In this document: piece by piece, positions 1 to 6,854 of the stretch
Layout: every line of letters begins with the position of its first letter
How positions within the stretch are numbered: position 1 is the stretch's first letter
DNA from: Candidatus Helarchaeota archaeon
GTDB taxonomy: Archaea > Asgardarchaeota > Lokiarchaeia > Helarchaeales > HEL-GB-A
NCBI GenBank assembly: GCA_013375405.1
Contig: JABXJU010000157.1
Location: 1-10,317, forward strand
Direction: 5' to 3'
Length of the DNA: 10,317 bases
Notes under the pieces: model-generated
Seen by the model: only the letters and a program-made list of their open reading frames with translations
Databases searched by the model: none
Told to the model about the DNA's origin: nothing
Translations under genes and position numbers: made by a program

Positions 1-500
1 ATATCTTGAATATAACGGTTTACGCCGTCACAGTAGCGTTGTATTAAAGATGCGATATTAGCTGCCTCAGGATCTGAGTGATTCAGTAGAGCCGCCCACA
101 TCGCTCGTCCCAATCTAGTAAACCCAAGGAACCGATTATTCTGATCAGTGCCAAGAAGGCCAGGTCCCATTACCTCGGAAATTGTCCCTTTCACGAATCG
201 TCGCATTATATCCATCATGAATAATCGATCCTGCGCTTGAACGTAGCCAATAGCGAATGCAAAATCCGCCTCTGACTCTACGAAAATGTGAGGAATTCCC
301 ATTAGATCGCGATAGACCGTTACTTGAGCAGTTAATGAGGAATCATGTATCTCCATGTACTCAGGATAATAGGCTTGATTGCTTGAGTTCCATATACCCC
401 CTACAGGGGAGAGCAAATGTCCTAAGCCGGTGATAAGTAATCCAACTAATACAAAAATCATTAGACCAGCGCTTATGCCTTCTTTTATTTTAATATTCAT
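1..500 (-). CDS. Penicillin-acylase-family Ntn hydrolase, N-terminal part (runs off left edge)
   Basis: The reverse strand is open from an ATG at 498-500 to the window edge, giving 166 codons without a stop. Residues about 9-31 form a hydrophobic segment after a short Lys/Glu-containing tail, so this is a membrane anchor or uncleaved signal, and the enzyme probably acts outside the membrane. Residues 60-102 carry the hallmark start of the penicillin amidase alpha chain: V-T-V-Y-R-D then G-I-P-H-I, followed by A-x-G-Y-x-x-A-Q-D-R-L-F and a D-x-x-R-R pair; residues 104-135 match the later G-x-I-S-E-V-x-G and R-x-L-G-F segments. Known members cleave amides such as beta-lactams, acyl-homoserine lactones or N-acyl amino acids after self-processing. 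The nucleophilic Ser and the beta chain lie outside the window, so activity and substrate cannot be judged. It is transcribed away from the propeller gene. Confidence 0.9.
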   Translation of the reverse strand, partial: MNIKIKEGISAGLMIFVLVGLLITGLGHLLSPVGGIWNSSNQAYYPEYMEIHDSSLTAQVTVYRDLMGIPHIFVESEADFAFAIGYVQAQDRLFMMDIMRRFVKGTISEVMGPGLLGTDQNNRFLGFTRLGRAMWAALLNHSDPEAANIASLIQRYCDGVNRYIQD

Positions 501-656
501 TTAAATCAAATCCGCAATCCTTCAGGAAAACCTAATGTCTTCAATTAAATAATATCTCTATTAACAAACTAGTTATTAAAAAATTGTGGATAAAATGATG
601 AATAAATAAATATTTTAATCTCCTTAAAAAAAATTTAAATTCTTAACGCATGATAT
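501..656. promoter_or_regulatory. Divergent intergenic region with AT-rich promoter candidates for both flanking genes
   Basis: This 156-base stretch lies between two genes that start in opposite directions, so it must hold both promoters. For the reverse gene a TATA-like ATTAAATA lies at 544-551, which would place a start of transcription near 520. For the forward gene an A/T run with AATTTAAAT around 632-640 would place transcription close to 657-665, implying a leaderless or very short-leader mRNA. No strong operator-like repeat is visible. The boxes are read by eye in AT-rich DNA and are only suggestive. Confidence 0.4.
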
Positions 657-3242
657 TTGGTAAAAAAAAACTGGATGAGGACCTCTCTTTTGACATCTGA
701 GCAAAACAAAAGGGTTGAATCTGAAGATAAAATCTCTAGCCATAAGAATCCGTACCAATCAAATGCGCCATGGCCTACCATGAGGGGCGATATAAGAAAT
801 TCTGGGTGTTTAAAGAATCTGAAATGGGAGAATCCAGGAATAGCCCCAAAAGCTATTCATTTCCGGACCAAGAATGCTATTTTTTCCACACCTATCATCG
901 ACTCTGAAGAGCAACTTTTTGTCGGGAGTGCTGATCACAAATTCTACGCTATTGATCCTCATGAGGGTATAGAACTGTGGGAACATGATGTTGGTGAAAT
1001 TATTGACTCTGCGGGTTGTGTCGGGAAGGATGACACCGTATATATCGCGGCTGGTGATGGCAAAATCCATGCTTATACACCAGACGGCAAAGAAAAATGG
1101 ACTTATAACGTGCTAAAACGCAAAAAGGAGCAATTTACTTTTAGCACGAATTATTGGTTTGAAGCAAATATTGTGCTTGGACCAGACGATGCGATTTATG
1201 TGGCAAATGACGATTTTTTTTTATACAAGTTATCACTAGATGGGAAACCGATTTGGGGTTATCGAACGGGATTTCTCATCTGGAGTGCACCATCATTCGG
1301 AAAAGACGAAACAGTTTATCTCGCAGGATTTGACCATCTCCTTTATGCGCTTGACATGAACACGGGTCGATTGAAATGGAAAACTAACTTGGGTGGTTCA
1401 CTAGTTTCATCACCTGCCATTAGTAAAGATGGTATCATTTATCAGGGTTCATTTAGTGGAAAATTGAGTGCAGTAGATGGCGCGAATGGAAAAGTGAAAT
1501 GGAAAGTAGACACAGGTAGCCACATTTATGCGTCTGCTGCCATCGCTCCTGATAATGTAGTCTATTTTGGCTCAACTAATGGAACATTTTACGCAGTTGA
1601 TGGTAAGACGGGTAATATAAAATGGACATATTACATCGGAGATGCAATTCGTAGTTCCGCTTCAATTGGACCCGACCCCGAAGAGAAAGAACCGTATCTC
1701 ATTTATTTTGGTGGAGGAGATGGGGTGGTTTATGCAATCGATCCAAATGGTAAGGTTAGATGGTCATATAATACCCTAGACCAGGCACTCAATACTGATT
1801 ATCCTAACATCAATGCCTCGATTGCATTGGGACATAACGGCTTGGCTGTCGCATCCTCGACTGGCGATGTAATATGGCTTTCCTATGATTATTATTTAAA
1901 AAAAGATGCGCCTGGAATAACAATAGGGGAGGAACTAGCTACTAAGGAAAAAGGCGTGTTGTGGCATTATGTTGCTCCTGGCGGAAGATTACACCTTAGA
2001 CCACTAAAAGAAGAAATACAGGATATAGATCCTACGAATATCATAAGTCTAAGGCTTCTTATACATGATAGTGGCAATATTTTCCCCGCCATCTTGATAC
2101 CAGCTTCGGTGAAAATCGATCCAAAGCCTGATTTTAAACATAGGTTTGAAATACAAAGCGATCGCAACACCATCAATCTCATTCCTAACAAAATTTTAAA
2201 GCCACAGAATGATTATGCTCTCGAGATATCAACATCTTATATTGATCGCGAAGGGCAAACGGCATCCATTAAAAGCACGGTGCAATTGAGAACACGAATG
2301 GCACCGCAAGAGACATCAATCATATCCGAGAAGAATACGACATTTAAGATCATTCACATGGCAGTTCCACAACCAAGAATCATTCCTAGCCTTGATCAGA
2401 TTGGACTTGCAAGCTTAACTATCCCCTTTTCAATTGTTGAATCCGATCCTGAAAGAAAAACGTTTGTTGCTTGGGCGGTTCATAAGTTCGGTGAAGAAGG
2501 CGTTCCCCAGAAGCGCATCACGTTGTATGCTTTTTCAGGCAGGATTGAAGATGACTTTTTCTTGATGGAATCTCGCAATTGTCTATTTGAAATAACTTCA
2601 TTTACTATACCCCTCGACCTCTTCCGTATTTCAGGTTTCCTGAAACCCGGTGGAACGGTGGCAACAGGCGGGAGCCTGCTCATAGAAAAGTTTCTGGGAT
2701 TAAACTTGATTTCGCTCTTTAGAATGCTTGCCGGTGATACTCCTATAGCCCCAAGGGAGCTGCTTAATTACTTGCGAATGGGGGGGGTGGTTCAATTTAT
2801 GAAAGCCGCGTTCCAATTCTTTCCAGCTTTGCTTCGACAGGTCGCGGGTAACACATGGGACAGTTGGGGGCTTATAAATCATGCCAAGAAGTTAGTCGGG
2901 GTTGGCACCTTTAAAATGGCGACCATCCCAAACGAAAAAGATTCAATAGTTGAAGGTATCGAGGTCTATAAGTTCGAAGCTGTGCCTTCAAAAAAACGTG
3001 TCGTGGCTGAATATAAAATTTCTGAGAAGGATCCTGAATGGTCAACACTAATCTGCATCTTACTTGTTGATAAAACGACGGGCAGGACTCTTCCGTTCAA
3101 TTACAATAGTTCCGTGAAATATAAAGAATTGCGAAATGGAAAAAAGCGTGCCGTGCTCTCCATCCCAAAAAAAGATCGTGCAAAAACTTTCAGAGCCTAT
3201 CTCATGGCGGATATTTACCCGATAAAGAAGATAGAATTTTAG
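657..3242 (+). CDS. Eight-bladed PQQ-repeat beta-propeller protein with Ig-like and unknown C-terminal domains
   Basis: The protein has 861 residues from a TTG start; an in-frame ATG at 675 would give 855, and neither has a good ribosome site. Residues 38-50 carry the P-W-P-T-M-R-G-D-x-R-N-S-G entry typical of PQQ-repeat (WD40-like) propellers. Eight repeats follow, each ending in a Y-A-x-D-x-x-x-G-x-x-x-W-like strand with Trp at 108, 148, 200, 241, 282, 323, 369 and 407, so the propeller spans about 75-412. Residues about 455-547 resemble a bacterial Ig-like sandwich (pattern N-x-I-x-L-x-P-x-x-x-L then Y-x-L-x-I). Residues 548-861 match nothing I recognise; 640-735 are rich in hydrophobic, helix-prone stretches and 765-861 again look like beta strands. 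Such propellers usually serve as scaffolds or, with the right pocket, as quinoprotein dehydrogenases; cofactor binding is not evident. No signal peptide or membrane anchor is seen. It appears monocistronic. Confidence 0.88.
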   Translation: MVKKNWMRTSLLTSEQNKRVESEDKISSHKNPYQSNAPWPTMRGDIRNSGCLKNLKWENPGIAPKAIHFRTKNAIFSTPIIDSEEQLFVGSADHKFYAIDPHEGIELWEHDVGEIIDSAGCVGKDDTVYIAAGDGKIHAYTPDGKEKWTYNVLKRKKEQFTFSTNYWFEANIVLGPDDAIYVANDDFFLYKLSLDGKPIWGYRTGFLIWSAPSFGKDETVYLAGFDHLLYALDMNTGRLKWKTNLGGSLVSSPAISKDGIIYQGSFSGKLSAVDGANGKVKWKVDTGSHIYASAAIAPDNVVYFGSTNGTFYAVDGKTGNIKWTYYIGDAIRSSASIGPDPEEKEPYLIYFGGGDGVVYAIDPNGKVRWSYNTLDQALNTDYPNINASIALGHNGLAVASSTGDVIWLSYDYYLKKDAPGITIGEELATKEKGVLWHYVAPGGRLHLRPLKEEIQDIDPTNIISLRLLIHDSGNIFPAILIPASVKIDPKPDFKHRFEIQSDRNTINLIPNKILKPQNDYALEISTSYIDREGQTASIKSTVQLRTRMAPQETSIISEKNTTFKIIHMAVPQPRIIPSLDQIGLASLTIPFSIVESDPERKTFVAWAVHKFGEEGVPQKRITLYAFSGRIEDDFFLMESRNCLFEITSFTIPLDLFRISGFLKPGGTVATGGSLLIEKFLGLNLISLFRMLAGDTPIAPRELLNYLRMGGVVQFMKAAFQFFPALLRQVAGNTWDSWGLINHAKKLVGVGTFKMATIPNEKDSIVEGIEVYKFEAVPSKKRVVAEYKISEKDPEWSTLICILLVDKTTGRTLPFNYNSSVKYKELRNGKKRAVLSIPKKDRAKTFRAYLMADIYPIKKIEF

Positions 3243-3282
3243 CAAGCGTGCCATTTCATATTTTGGTTTATGGATTTATAGA

Positions 3283-3300
3283 AAACATTAAATAAATAAA
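3283..3300 (+). promoter_or_regulatory. Candidate TATA region for the kor operon
   Basis: An AT-only stretch containing ATTAAATAAATAAA lies 62-79 bases before the korD ATG, preceded by a purine-rich GAAAAC that could act as a BRE. Transcription would start near 3315-3325, leaving a leader of about 40 bases. The gap between the propeller stop and korD is only 119 bases, but there is no overlap and the genes are functionally unrelated, so a separate promoter is likely. The call is by eye. Confidence 0.35.
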
Positions 3301-3361
3301 TTTGAAAAGAGTTGTTAGAATAACTATTCATCCTTCTTTCTAGGTTCTATGAACTAAAATA

Positions 3362-3640
3362 ATGAAACAAGGAGGTTTTAGCATTCCACTGTTAACGAAG
3401 AATGAAGAGAAGCAAAAAGCATTATTCCTCCAGTTCAATAGATGCGGGGGCTGTTTTCTCTGCATAGAAGTATGTCCGAAAAAGTGTTTAGAGAAATCTA
3501 ATGAATTGAACACGAAAGTGCAATATCCACCAAAGGTCGTAGAAGGCGTTGAGTGCACATTTTGCCAATCATGCGAATTGGTATGTCCAGATTTTGCGAT
3601 CTATGTAATACCTACTGAGGAATTGATTGAAAAAACGTAA
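3362..3640 (+). CDS. korD: 2-oxoacid:ferredoxin oxidoreductase, delta (2x[4Fe-4S] ferredoxin) subunit
   Basis: This 92-residue protein is the polyferredoxin subunit that carries electrons from the catalytic core to free ferredoxin in the cytoplasm. Two complete cluster-binding motifs are visible: Cys28-x2-Cys31-x2-Cys34-x3-Cys38-Pro and Cys65-x2-Cys68-x2-Cys71-x3-Cys75-Pro; Cys42 is extra. Length and arrangement match KorD/PorD-type subunits. It is the first gene of a D-A-B-C operon, the order used for KorDABC in several archaea. The start is odd: the ATG has no Shine-Dalgarno upstream, while a perfect AAGGAGG lies inside the frame at 3369-3375 with no in-frame ATG, GTG or TTG at a useful distance after it. 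The ATG remains the best choice. Function as a ferredoxin subunit is certain from the motifs; the oxidised substrate depends on KorA and KorB. Confidence 0.93.
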   Translation: MKQGGFSIPLLTKNEEKQKALFLQFNRCGGCFLCIEVCPKKCLEKSNELNTKVQYPPKVVEGVECTFCQSCELVCPDFAIYVIPTEELIEKT

Positions 3641-3653
3641 AAGATGTGAGTAT

Positions 3654-4865
3654 ATGCCAAAACATATTTATGATTATGATGTACCTCCAGGCTCTTATGT
3701 CTGGATGGGTAATACGGCAATGGTCGAAGGCGCTTTAGCTGCCGGTTGTCGATTCTTTGCGGGGTATCCAATAACGCCCCAGAATGAGGTCCCTGAGCGG
3801 ATGAGTTTGCGCCTTCCACAGGTGGGCGGACGCTTTATCCAGATGGAGGACGAAATTGGGTCTATTTCAGCGGTGGTTGGTGCGGCCTTGAGCGGGTTGA
3901 AAGCAATGACTTCAACCTCTGGACCTGGATTCTCACTCATGCAGGAAACTATGTCCTGGGCAGGCGCTATAGAAGTGCCTATGGTCGTAGGTGAAGTCCA
4001 GCGATCAGGTCCTGGAGCGGGAATTGTGAGCCTCCCCCATCATAGTGACATAATCCAAGCACATTATGGGGGAAACGGGGAATACCAGGTGATTGCATTC
4101 GCACCCAGCTCATGCCAGGAATTATTTGATTTAACTATCGAAGCTTTTAATGCAGCAGAGACATGGAGAACTCCAACTATAATTTTTTCCGATTCGTGGC
4201 TAGGACATATCCATGAAGAAGTCAAAATTCCACCTTTAGACGAACTACAAAAGCGCGTCATTCCCCGTAAATACGTCGCTTATGATGATGAAGGAAAGCC
4301 ACTCACTCGGCAAAAATACACTCCGTTCACATTGGCAGATAAAAAAACTGGCGGATTTAAAATAAGCATTCCACCCAATATCACCACAGATTATTGGCCT
4401 CCAACGGGTTGGTTGCCAGCAGTTACACACTCACCCCAATCCATTCCCACTGAAGAGCAGTATGTCTCAGAGAACATGGTTAATTGGATCAATAAAAAAA
4501 TTACAGATAATGAAGATAAGATTGTAAAAGTTGAAGAGTATTGGACCGATGATGCAGATGTTGCCCTAGTGTGTTATGGGTTACCCTTCCGGACAGCACT
4601 GCGATCTGTAAAAATAGCTAGAGAAGAGGGTATCAAAGCAGGTTTATTCAGATTGATCACAGTTTGGCCCTTCGCACGACAAGCAGTGAATGTATTGAGT
4701 CAAAAAGTCAAGAAATTAATTGTTCCAGAGATCAATTTAGGGCAATTGTTGGTGTGGATAGAGGCAGCAGTCGAAGATGGCACGAGTGTGACCCCTGTAC
4801 CTGTGATCTCGCGATTGCATGAACCGAAAGAATTATTAGATAAAATAAGGGAGGCGGTGAATTAA
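3654..4865 (+). CDS. korA: 2-oxoacid:ferredoxin oxidoreductase, alpha subunit
   Basis: KorA supplies the pyrimidine-binding half of the thiamine diphosphate site plus domain II in a cytoplasmic enzyme that oxidatively decarboxylates a 2-oxo acid to acyl-CoA and CO2. From the ATG at 3654 it has 403 residues. The family's Y-P-I-T-P motif is at 38-42, followed by Q-N-E where KORs usually have S-T/S-E. M-E-D-E-I-G at 64-69 corresponds to the A-S-E-I/E-D-E-I segment, T-S-T-S-G-P-G-F-S-L-M is at 86-96, and V-Q-R-S-G-P-G-A-G at 115-123 replaces the usual Q-R-G-G-P-S-T-G. Domain II begins near 300 with A-D-V-A-L-V-x-Y-G and continues through F-R-L-I-T-V-W-P-F. A TTG at 3627 is also in frame but would overlap korD by 14 bases; GTGAG at 3646-3650 favours the ATG, 13 bases after the korD stop. 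It overlaps korB by one base. Confidence 0.93.
   Translation: MPKHIYDYDVPPGSYVWMGNTAMVEGALAAGCRFFAGYPITPQNEVPERMSLRLPQVGGRFIQMEDEIGSISAVVGAALSGLKAMTSTSGPGFSLMQETMSWAGAIEVPMVVGEVQRSGPGAGIVSLPHHSDIIQAHYGGNGEYQVIAFAPSSCQELFDLTIEAFNAAETWRTPTIIFSDSWLGHIHEEVKIPPLDELQKRVIPRKYVAYDDEGKPLTRQKYTPFTLADKKTGGFKISIPPNITTDYWPPTGWLPAVTHSPQSIPTEEQYVSENMVNWINKKITDNEDKIVKVEEYWTDDADVALVCYGLPFRTALRSVKIAREEGIKAGLFRLITVWPFARQAVNVLSQKVKKLIVPEINLGQLLVWIEAAVEDGTSVTPVPVISRLHEPKELLDKIREAVN
4849..4860 (+). promoter_or_regulatory. Strong ribosome binding site for korB
   Basis: GGGAGGCGGTGA ends four bases before the korB ATG. It contains both GGAGG and GGTGA, the two halves of the sequence complementary to an archaeal 16S rRNA tail. 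It sits inside the end of korA, consistent with coupled translation through the TAATG junction. Confidence 0.7.
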
Positions 4866-5728
4866 TGTCATTACCCCCATATTCAGCAGAAACACCCAAA
4901 CACCCATATGAATTAGTATCATTCACTGGGCGTAATTTTGGATTTGCCTTTCATTTATTTTGTCGGGGCTGTGGCTACGGAGCGATCGGGCAGCATATGA
5001 ATCGCGTCTTCAAAGATGAAAACCTTGATGAGACCAAATATCCGTTTATAGTGGGTGTAGGTTGCTATAGTATCATGCCACTCATACTTCCAGGACGTAT
5101 CTGGATGACTCTTCATGGACGTACATTAGCTGTCGCTACAGGAATAAAGTTAGCGAATCCAGATGTTACGCCTATCTGTTTGGCAGGGGATGGAGATAAT
5201 CTTGCATTAGGAACGAATCATTTTGTACATGCATGTCGCCGAAATATCGGAATTGTTCTTATTATGCTTCATAATAACACTTATGGTATGACAGGTGGTC
5301 AATCGGCACCCACTACACCAATTGGAATGAACGCCACAACCGCACCTTATGGCTTTCTAGAAGAAGAATTTGACGCAGTTCAATTGGCAATAACCGCAGG
5401 GGCAACTTTTGTGGCCCGATGGACAACAGCACATCCCAGGCAATTTATCAAGTCAGTTAAAAAGGCCGTTAAATGGAAAGGATTCAGCTTCATTGATATG
5501 GTGAGTCAATGTCCTACCTACTTTGGACGAAAGAATGATATGGCTGAACCGGTCGATGTTTTTAATTGGATCAAAGGAAATTCAATTACAATCGAAAAAG
5601 CAAAAGGGGTAGCCGAAGAAGATCTCAAAGGCAAATTTGTTGTCGGTGAATTTAAGGAGTCTCCCAGAAAAGAACTCAGTGAGAAATACATTGAATTAAT
5701 CGAACGCGCACGGAGGAAAAAGAAATGA
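4865..5728 (+). CDS. korB: 2-oxoacid:ferredoxin oxidoreductase, beta (TPP-binding, [4Fe-4S]) subunit
   Basis: KorB (287 residues) binds the diphosphate end of TPP and the internal [4Fe-4S] cluster. Cluster ligands are visible as Cys33-x2-Cys36 (C-R-G-C-G, usually C-P-G-C-G), Cys67 in G-V-G-C and Cys216 in S-Q-C-P-T-Y-F-G-R, with the same spacing as Cys12, Cys15, Cys46 and Cys197 of the Sulfolobus enzyme. The TPP/Mg motif G-D-G-D is at 108-111, completed by N-N-T-Y-G-M-T-G-G-Q at 137-146 and P-T-T-P at 149-152; T-A-P-Y-G and F-D/A-G-A-T-F-V-A-R further on follow KorB rather than VOR. Two positions differ from usual KorBs: after Cys67 comes Tyr-Ser-Ile where a Lys or Arg normally follows C-S-x, and the F-H-T-x-H-G-R motif reads W-M-T-L-H-G-R (80-86). 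This could mean a substrate other than 2-oxoglutarate. The start overlaps the korA stop by one base; the stop overlaps korC. Confidence 0.94.
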   Translation: MSLPPYSAETPKHPYELVSFTGRNFGFAFHLFCRGCGYGAIGQHMNRVFKDENLDETKYPFIVGVGCYSIMPLILPGRIWMTLHGRTLAVATGIKLANPDVTPICLAGDGDNLALGTNHFVHACRRNIGIVLIMLHNNTYGMTGGQSAPTTPIGMNATTAPYGFLEEEFDAVQLAITAGATFVARWTTAHPRQFIKSVKKAVKWKGFSFIDMVSQCPTYFGRKNDMAEPVDVFNWIKGNSITIEKAKGVAEEDLKGKFVVGEFKESPRKELSEKYIELIERARRKKK

Positions 5729-6294
5729 CTCGAACTGAAATAAAAATTGCAGGCTACGGTGGGCAAGGCGTAATTACCTTGAGTAAAATGATTGCAGCTG
5801 CCGCCATTCTCCACCAAAAAGGGATAACAGCGACACAAACAGAGGCTTATGGTGCTCAAGCACGTGGTGGTGCATGCTGGGCAGAAGTTGTACTGTCCGA
5901 TGAGGATATGATTGATTATCCACGAGCGATCGTCCCAGTGGATGTCTTAATGGTCTTCTCTGAAGAAGCTGCCAGAAATTATAGAGGCGATGTAAAAAAA
6001 GGTGGTATTGCCATATTTGATCCACTTACAGTCCGTGAAAAACGGTTCAGAGTGAAAGCCACAAAGTTTCCAATCCCTGCTAACCAGATTGCCACTGAAG
6101 AGTTAAAAATGCCTGTAGCTCAGAATTCTATCATGTTTGGAGCCTTTGTTGGAATAACAGGCTTAATAACGGAAGAATCGGGCAAAATTTGCGTTGAAAA
6201 CTTCGTTCCGAAAAAGTTCATCGATATTAATCTCAAAGCTTATGAAAAGGGCTTGGAAATCGGTAAAAAACTCAAAACAGAAACAGATTCCTAA
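5725..6294 (+). CDS. korC: 2-oxoacid:ferredoxin oxidoreductase, gamma subunit
   Basis: KorC (189 residues) is the gamma domain (POR/KOR PF01558 type) that completes the oxidoreductase and helps close over CoA. The N-terminal glycine loop I-A-G-Y-G-G-Q-G-V at 8-16 and the A-Y-G-A-Q-A-R-G-G-A segment at 41-50 are the standard landmarks (the latter usually S-Y-G-x-E/Q-A-R-G-G), followed by E-V-V-L-S-D-E at 54-60 and a downstream D-Y-P. Length is normal for KorC. ATG overlaps the korB TGA as ATGA, and GGAGG at 5712-5716 sits eight bases before the start, so translation is coupled. It is the last gene of the operon; the stop codon is followed immediately by two T tracts. No frameshift or missing motif is seen. 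Confidence 0.94.
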   Translation: MTRTEIKIAGYGGQGVITLSKMIAAAAILHQKGITATQTEAYGAQARGGACWAEVVLSDEDMIDYPRAIVPVDVLMVFSEEAARNYRGDVKKGGIAIFDPLTVREKRFRVKATKFPIPANQIATEELKMPVAQNSIMFGAFVGITGLITEESGKICVENFVPKKFIDINLKAYEKGLEIGKKLKTETDS

Positions 6295-6310
6295 TTTTTT
6301 TCTTTTTTTT
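6295..6310 (+). terminator. T-tract terminator after korC
   Basis: Seven T's, one C and eight T's follow directly after the korC TAA. Archaeal RNA polymerase terminates intrinsically at such tracts without needing a hairpin, so this is the likely end of the kor transcript. A second nine-T tract at 6394-6402 could act as a backup. Confidence 0.65.
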
Positions 6311-6401
6311 CCTTAGAATCTAGGTAAGTTTCTAGTATAACCTTTCATCGATAAACCGAAAGAAAAGCAGAATTATTGATTCATTATCTTTGATTTTTTT
6401 T

Positions 6402-6433
6402 TAATAACCCAGCCCCGCAGGACTGGGTTATTA
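6402..6433 (+). repeat. Perfect 11-bp hairpin after a T tract
   Basis: TAATAACCCAG at 6402-6412 is exactly complementary to CTGGGTTATTA at 6423-6433 across a 10-base loop. The nine-T tract lies upstream of the hairpin on the plus strand, so this is not a textbook bacterial-type terminator in either direction. It might be a 3'-end stabilising or processing hairpin of the kor mRNA, or the 5' hairpin of an RNA transcribed from the gap. Confidence 0.6.
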
Positions 6434-6467
6434 GCAAGGAAGGATACCTTTAATCATAACTTGAAGA

Positions 6468-6592
6468 TAATCCCCTAGAAAAAAGAACAATTTAAAAACC
6501 TGAAGGAATAAAAAATAAGATTGAGTAGTAAGGGGGTTATGAATTATGTGGGAGACCATATTTGTAAATGAAAGAATAGGACTAGGGGATTA
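6468..6592 (+). ncRNA. Possible structured RNA element closed by an 11-bp helix
   Basis: TAATCCCCTAG (6468-6478) and CTAGGGGATTA (6582-6592) are perfect reverse complements separated by 103 bases. Inside them ATGTGG-GAGA-CCATAT (6546-6561) forms a six-pair stem, with one G-T wobble, capped by a GNRA-type tetraloop. This combination suggests a folded RNA of about 125 bases or more. A terminal-inverted-repeat element is the alternative, but no target duplication is seen. No known RNA family is recognised and transcription is unproven. Confidence 0.3.
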
Positions 6593-6652
6593 ATGGTGAT
6601 GGGTAGGAAAAATTTACTCATGGTTATGATGGGATGAAAGTGATCAATGGAA

Positions 6653-6698
6653 GACTCAAAGAATAACCGGGACAAGCGAGGAAAAAGAGAGTTGAGTC
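6653..6698 (+). repeat. 7-bp inverted repeat with 32-base loop
   Basis: GACTCAA at 6653-6659 is complementary to TTGAGTC at 6692-6698. The second arm overlaps a short palindrome AGTCGACT (6695-6702). On its own the repeat is close to chance expectation; it is listed because it lies next to the longer pairings in the same gap. Confidence 0.3.
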
Positions 6699-6854
6699 GA
6701 CTTGAGGCGTGAAATCCAAAAAAAGATCGAATCTTAAGGGTGAGGTATTTGACAAAAGATAGATTCACGGTCGTACTAGGAATTTGTTATAGTATATTGG
6801 TTGTGTTAACATGGATTTTAATAAGATTCTGTAAATTCATTAAAAATCTTCCTT

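Noticed and set aside
5518..5859. A 113-codon reverse-strand frame opposite korB and korC.
   Set aside because: It lies wholly under two genes with strong motifs, and its Ser/Phe/Leu-rich composition is that of an antisense shadow.
6539..6640. Chain of tiny forward frames of 10-15 codons, one reached through a TAATG overlap after GGGGGT.
   Set aside because: Too short and without any recognisable character; start-stop overlaps this small are common by chance.
6544..6768. A 74-codon reverse-strand frame in the gene-free gap.
   Set aside because: Its composition (Phe, Ser, Leu, Ile) is what the complement of purine-rich DNA gives, and no ribosome site or domain is seen.
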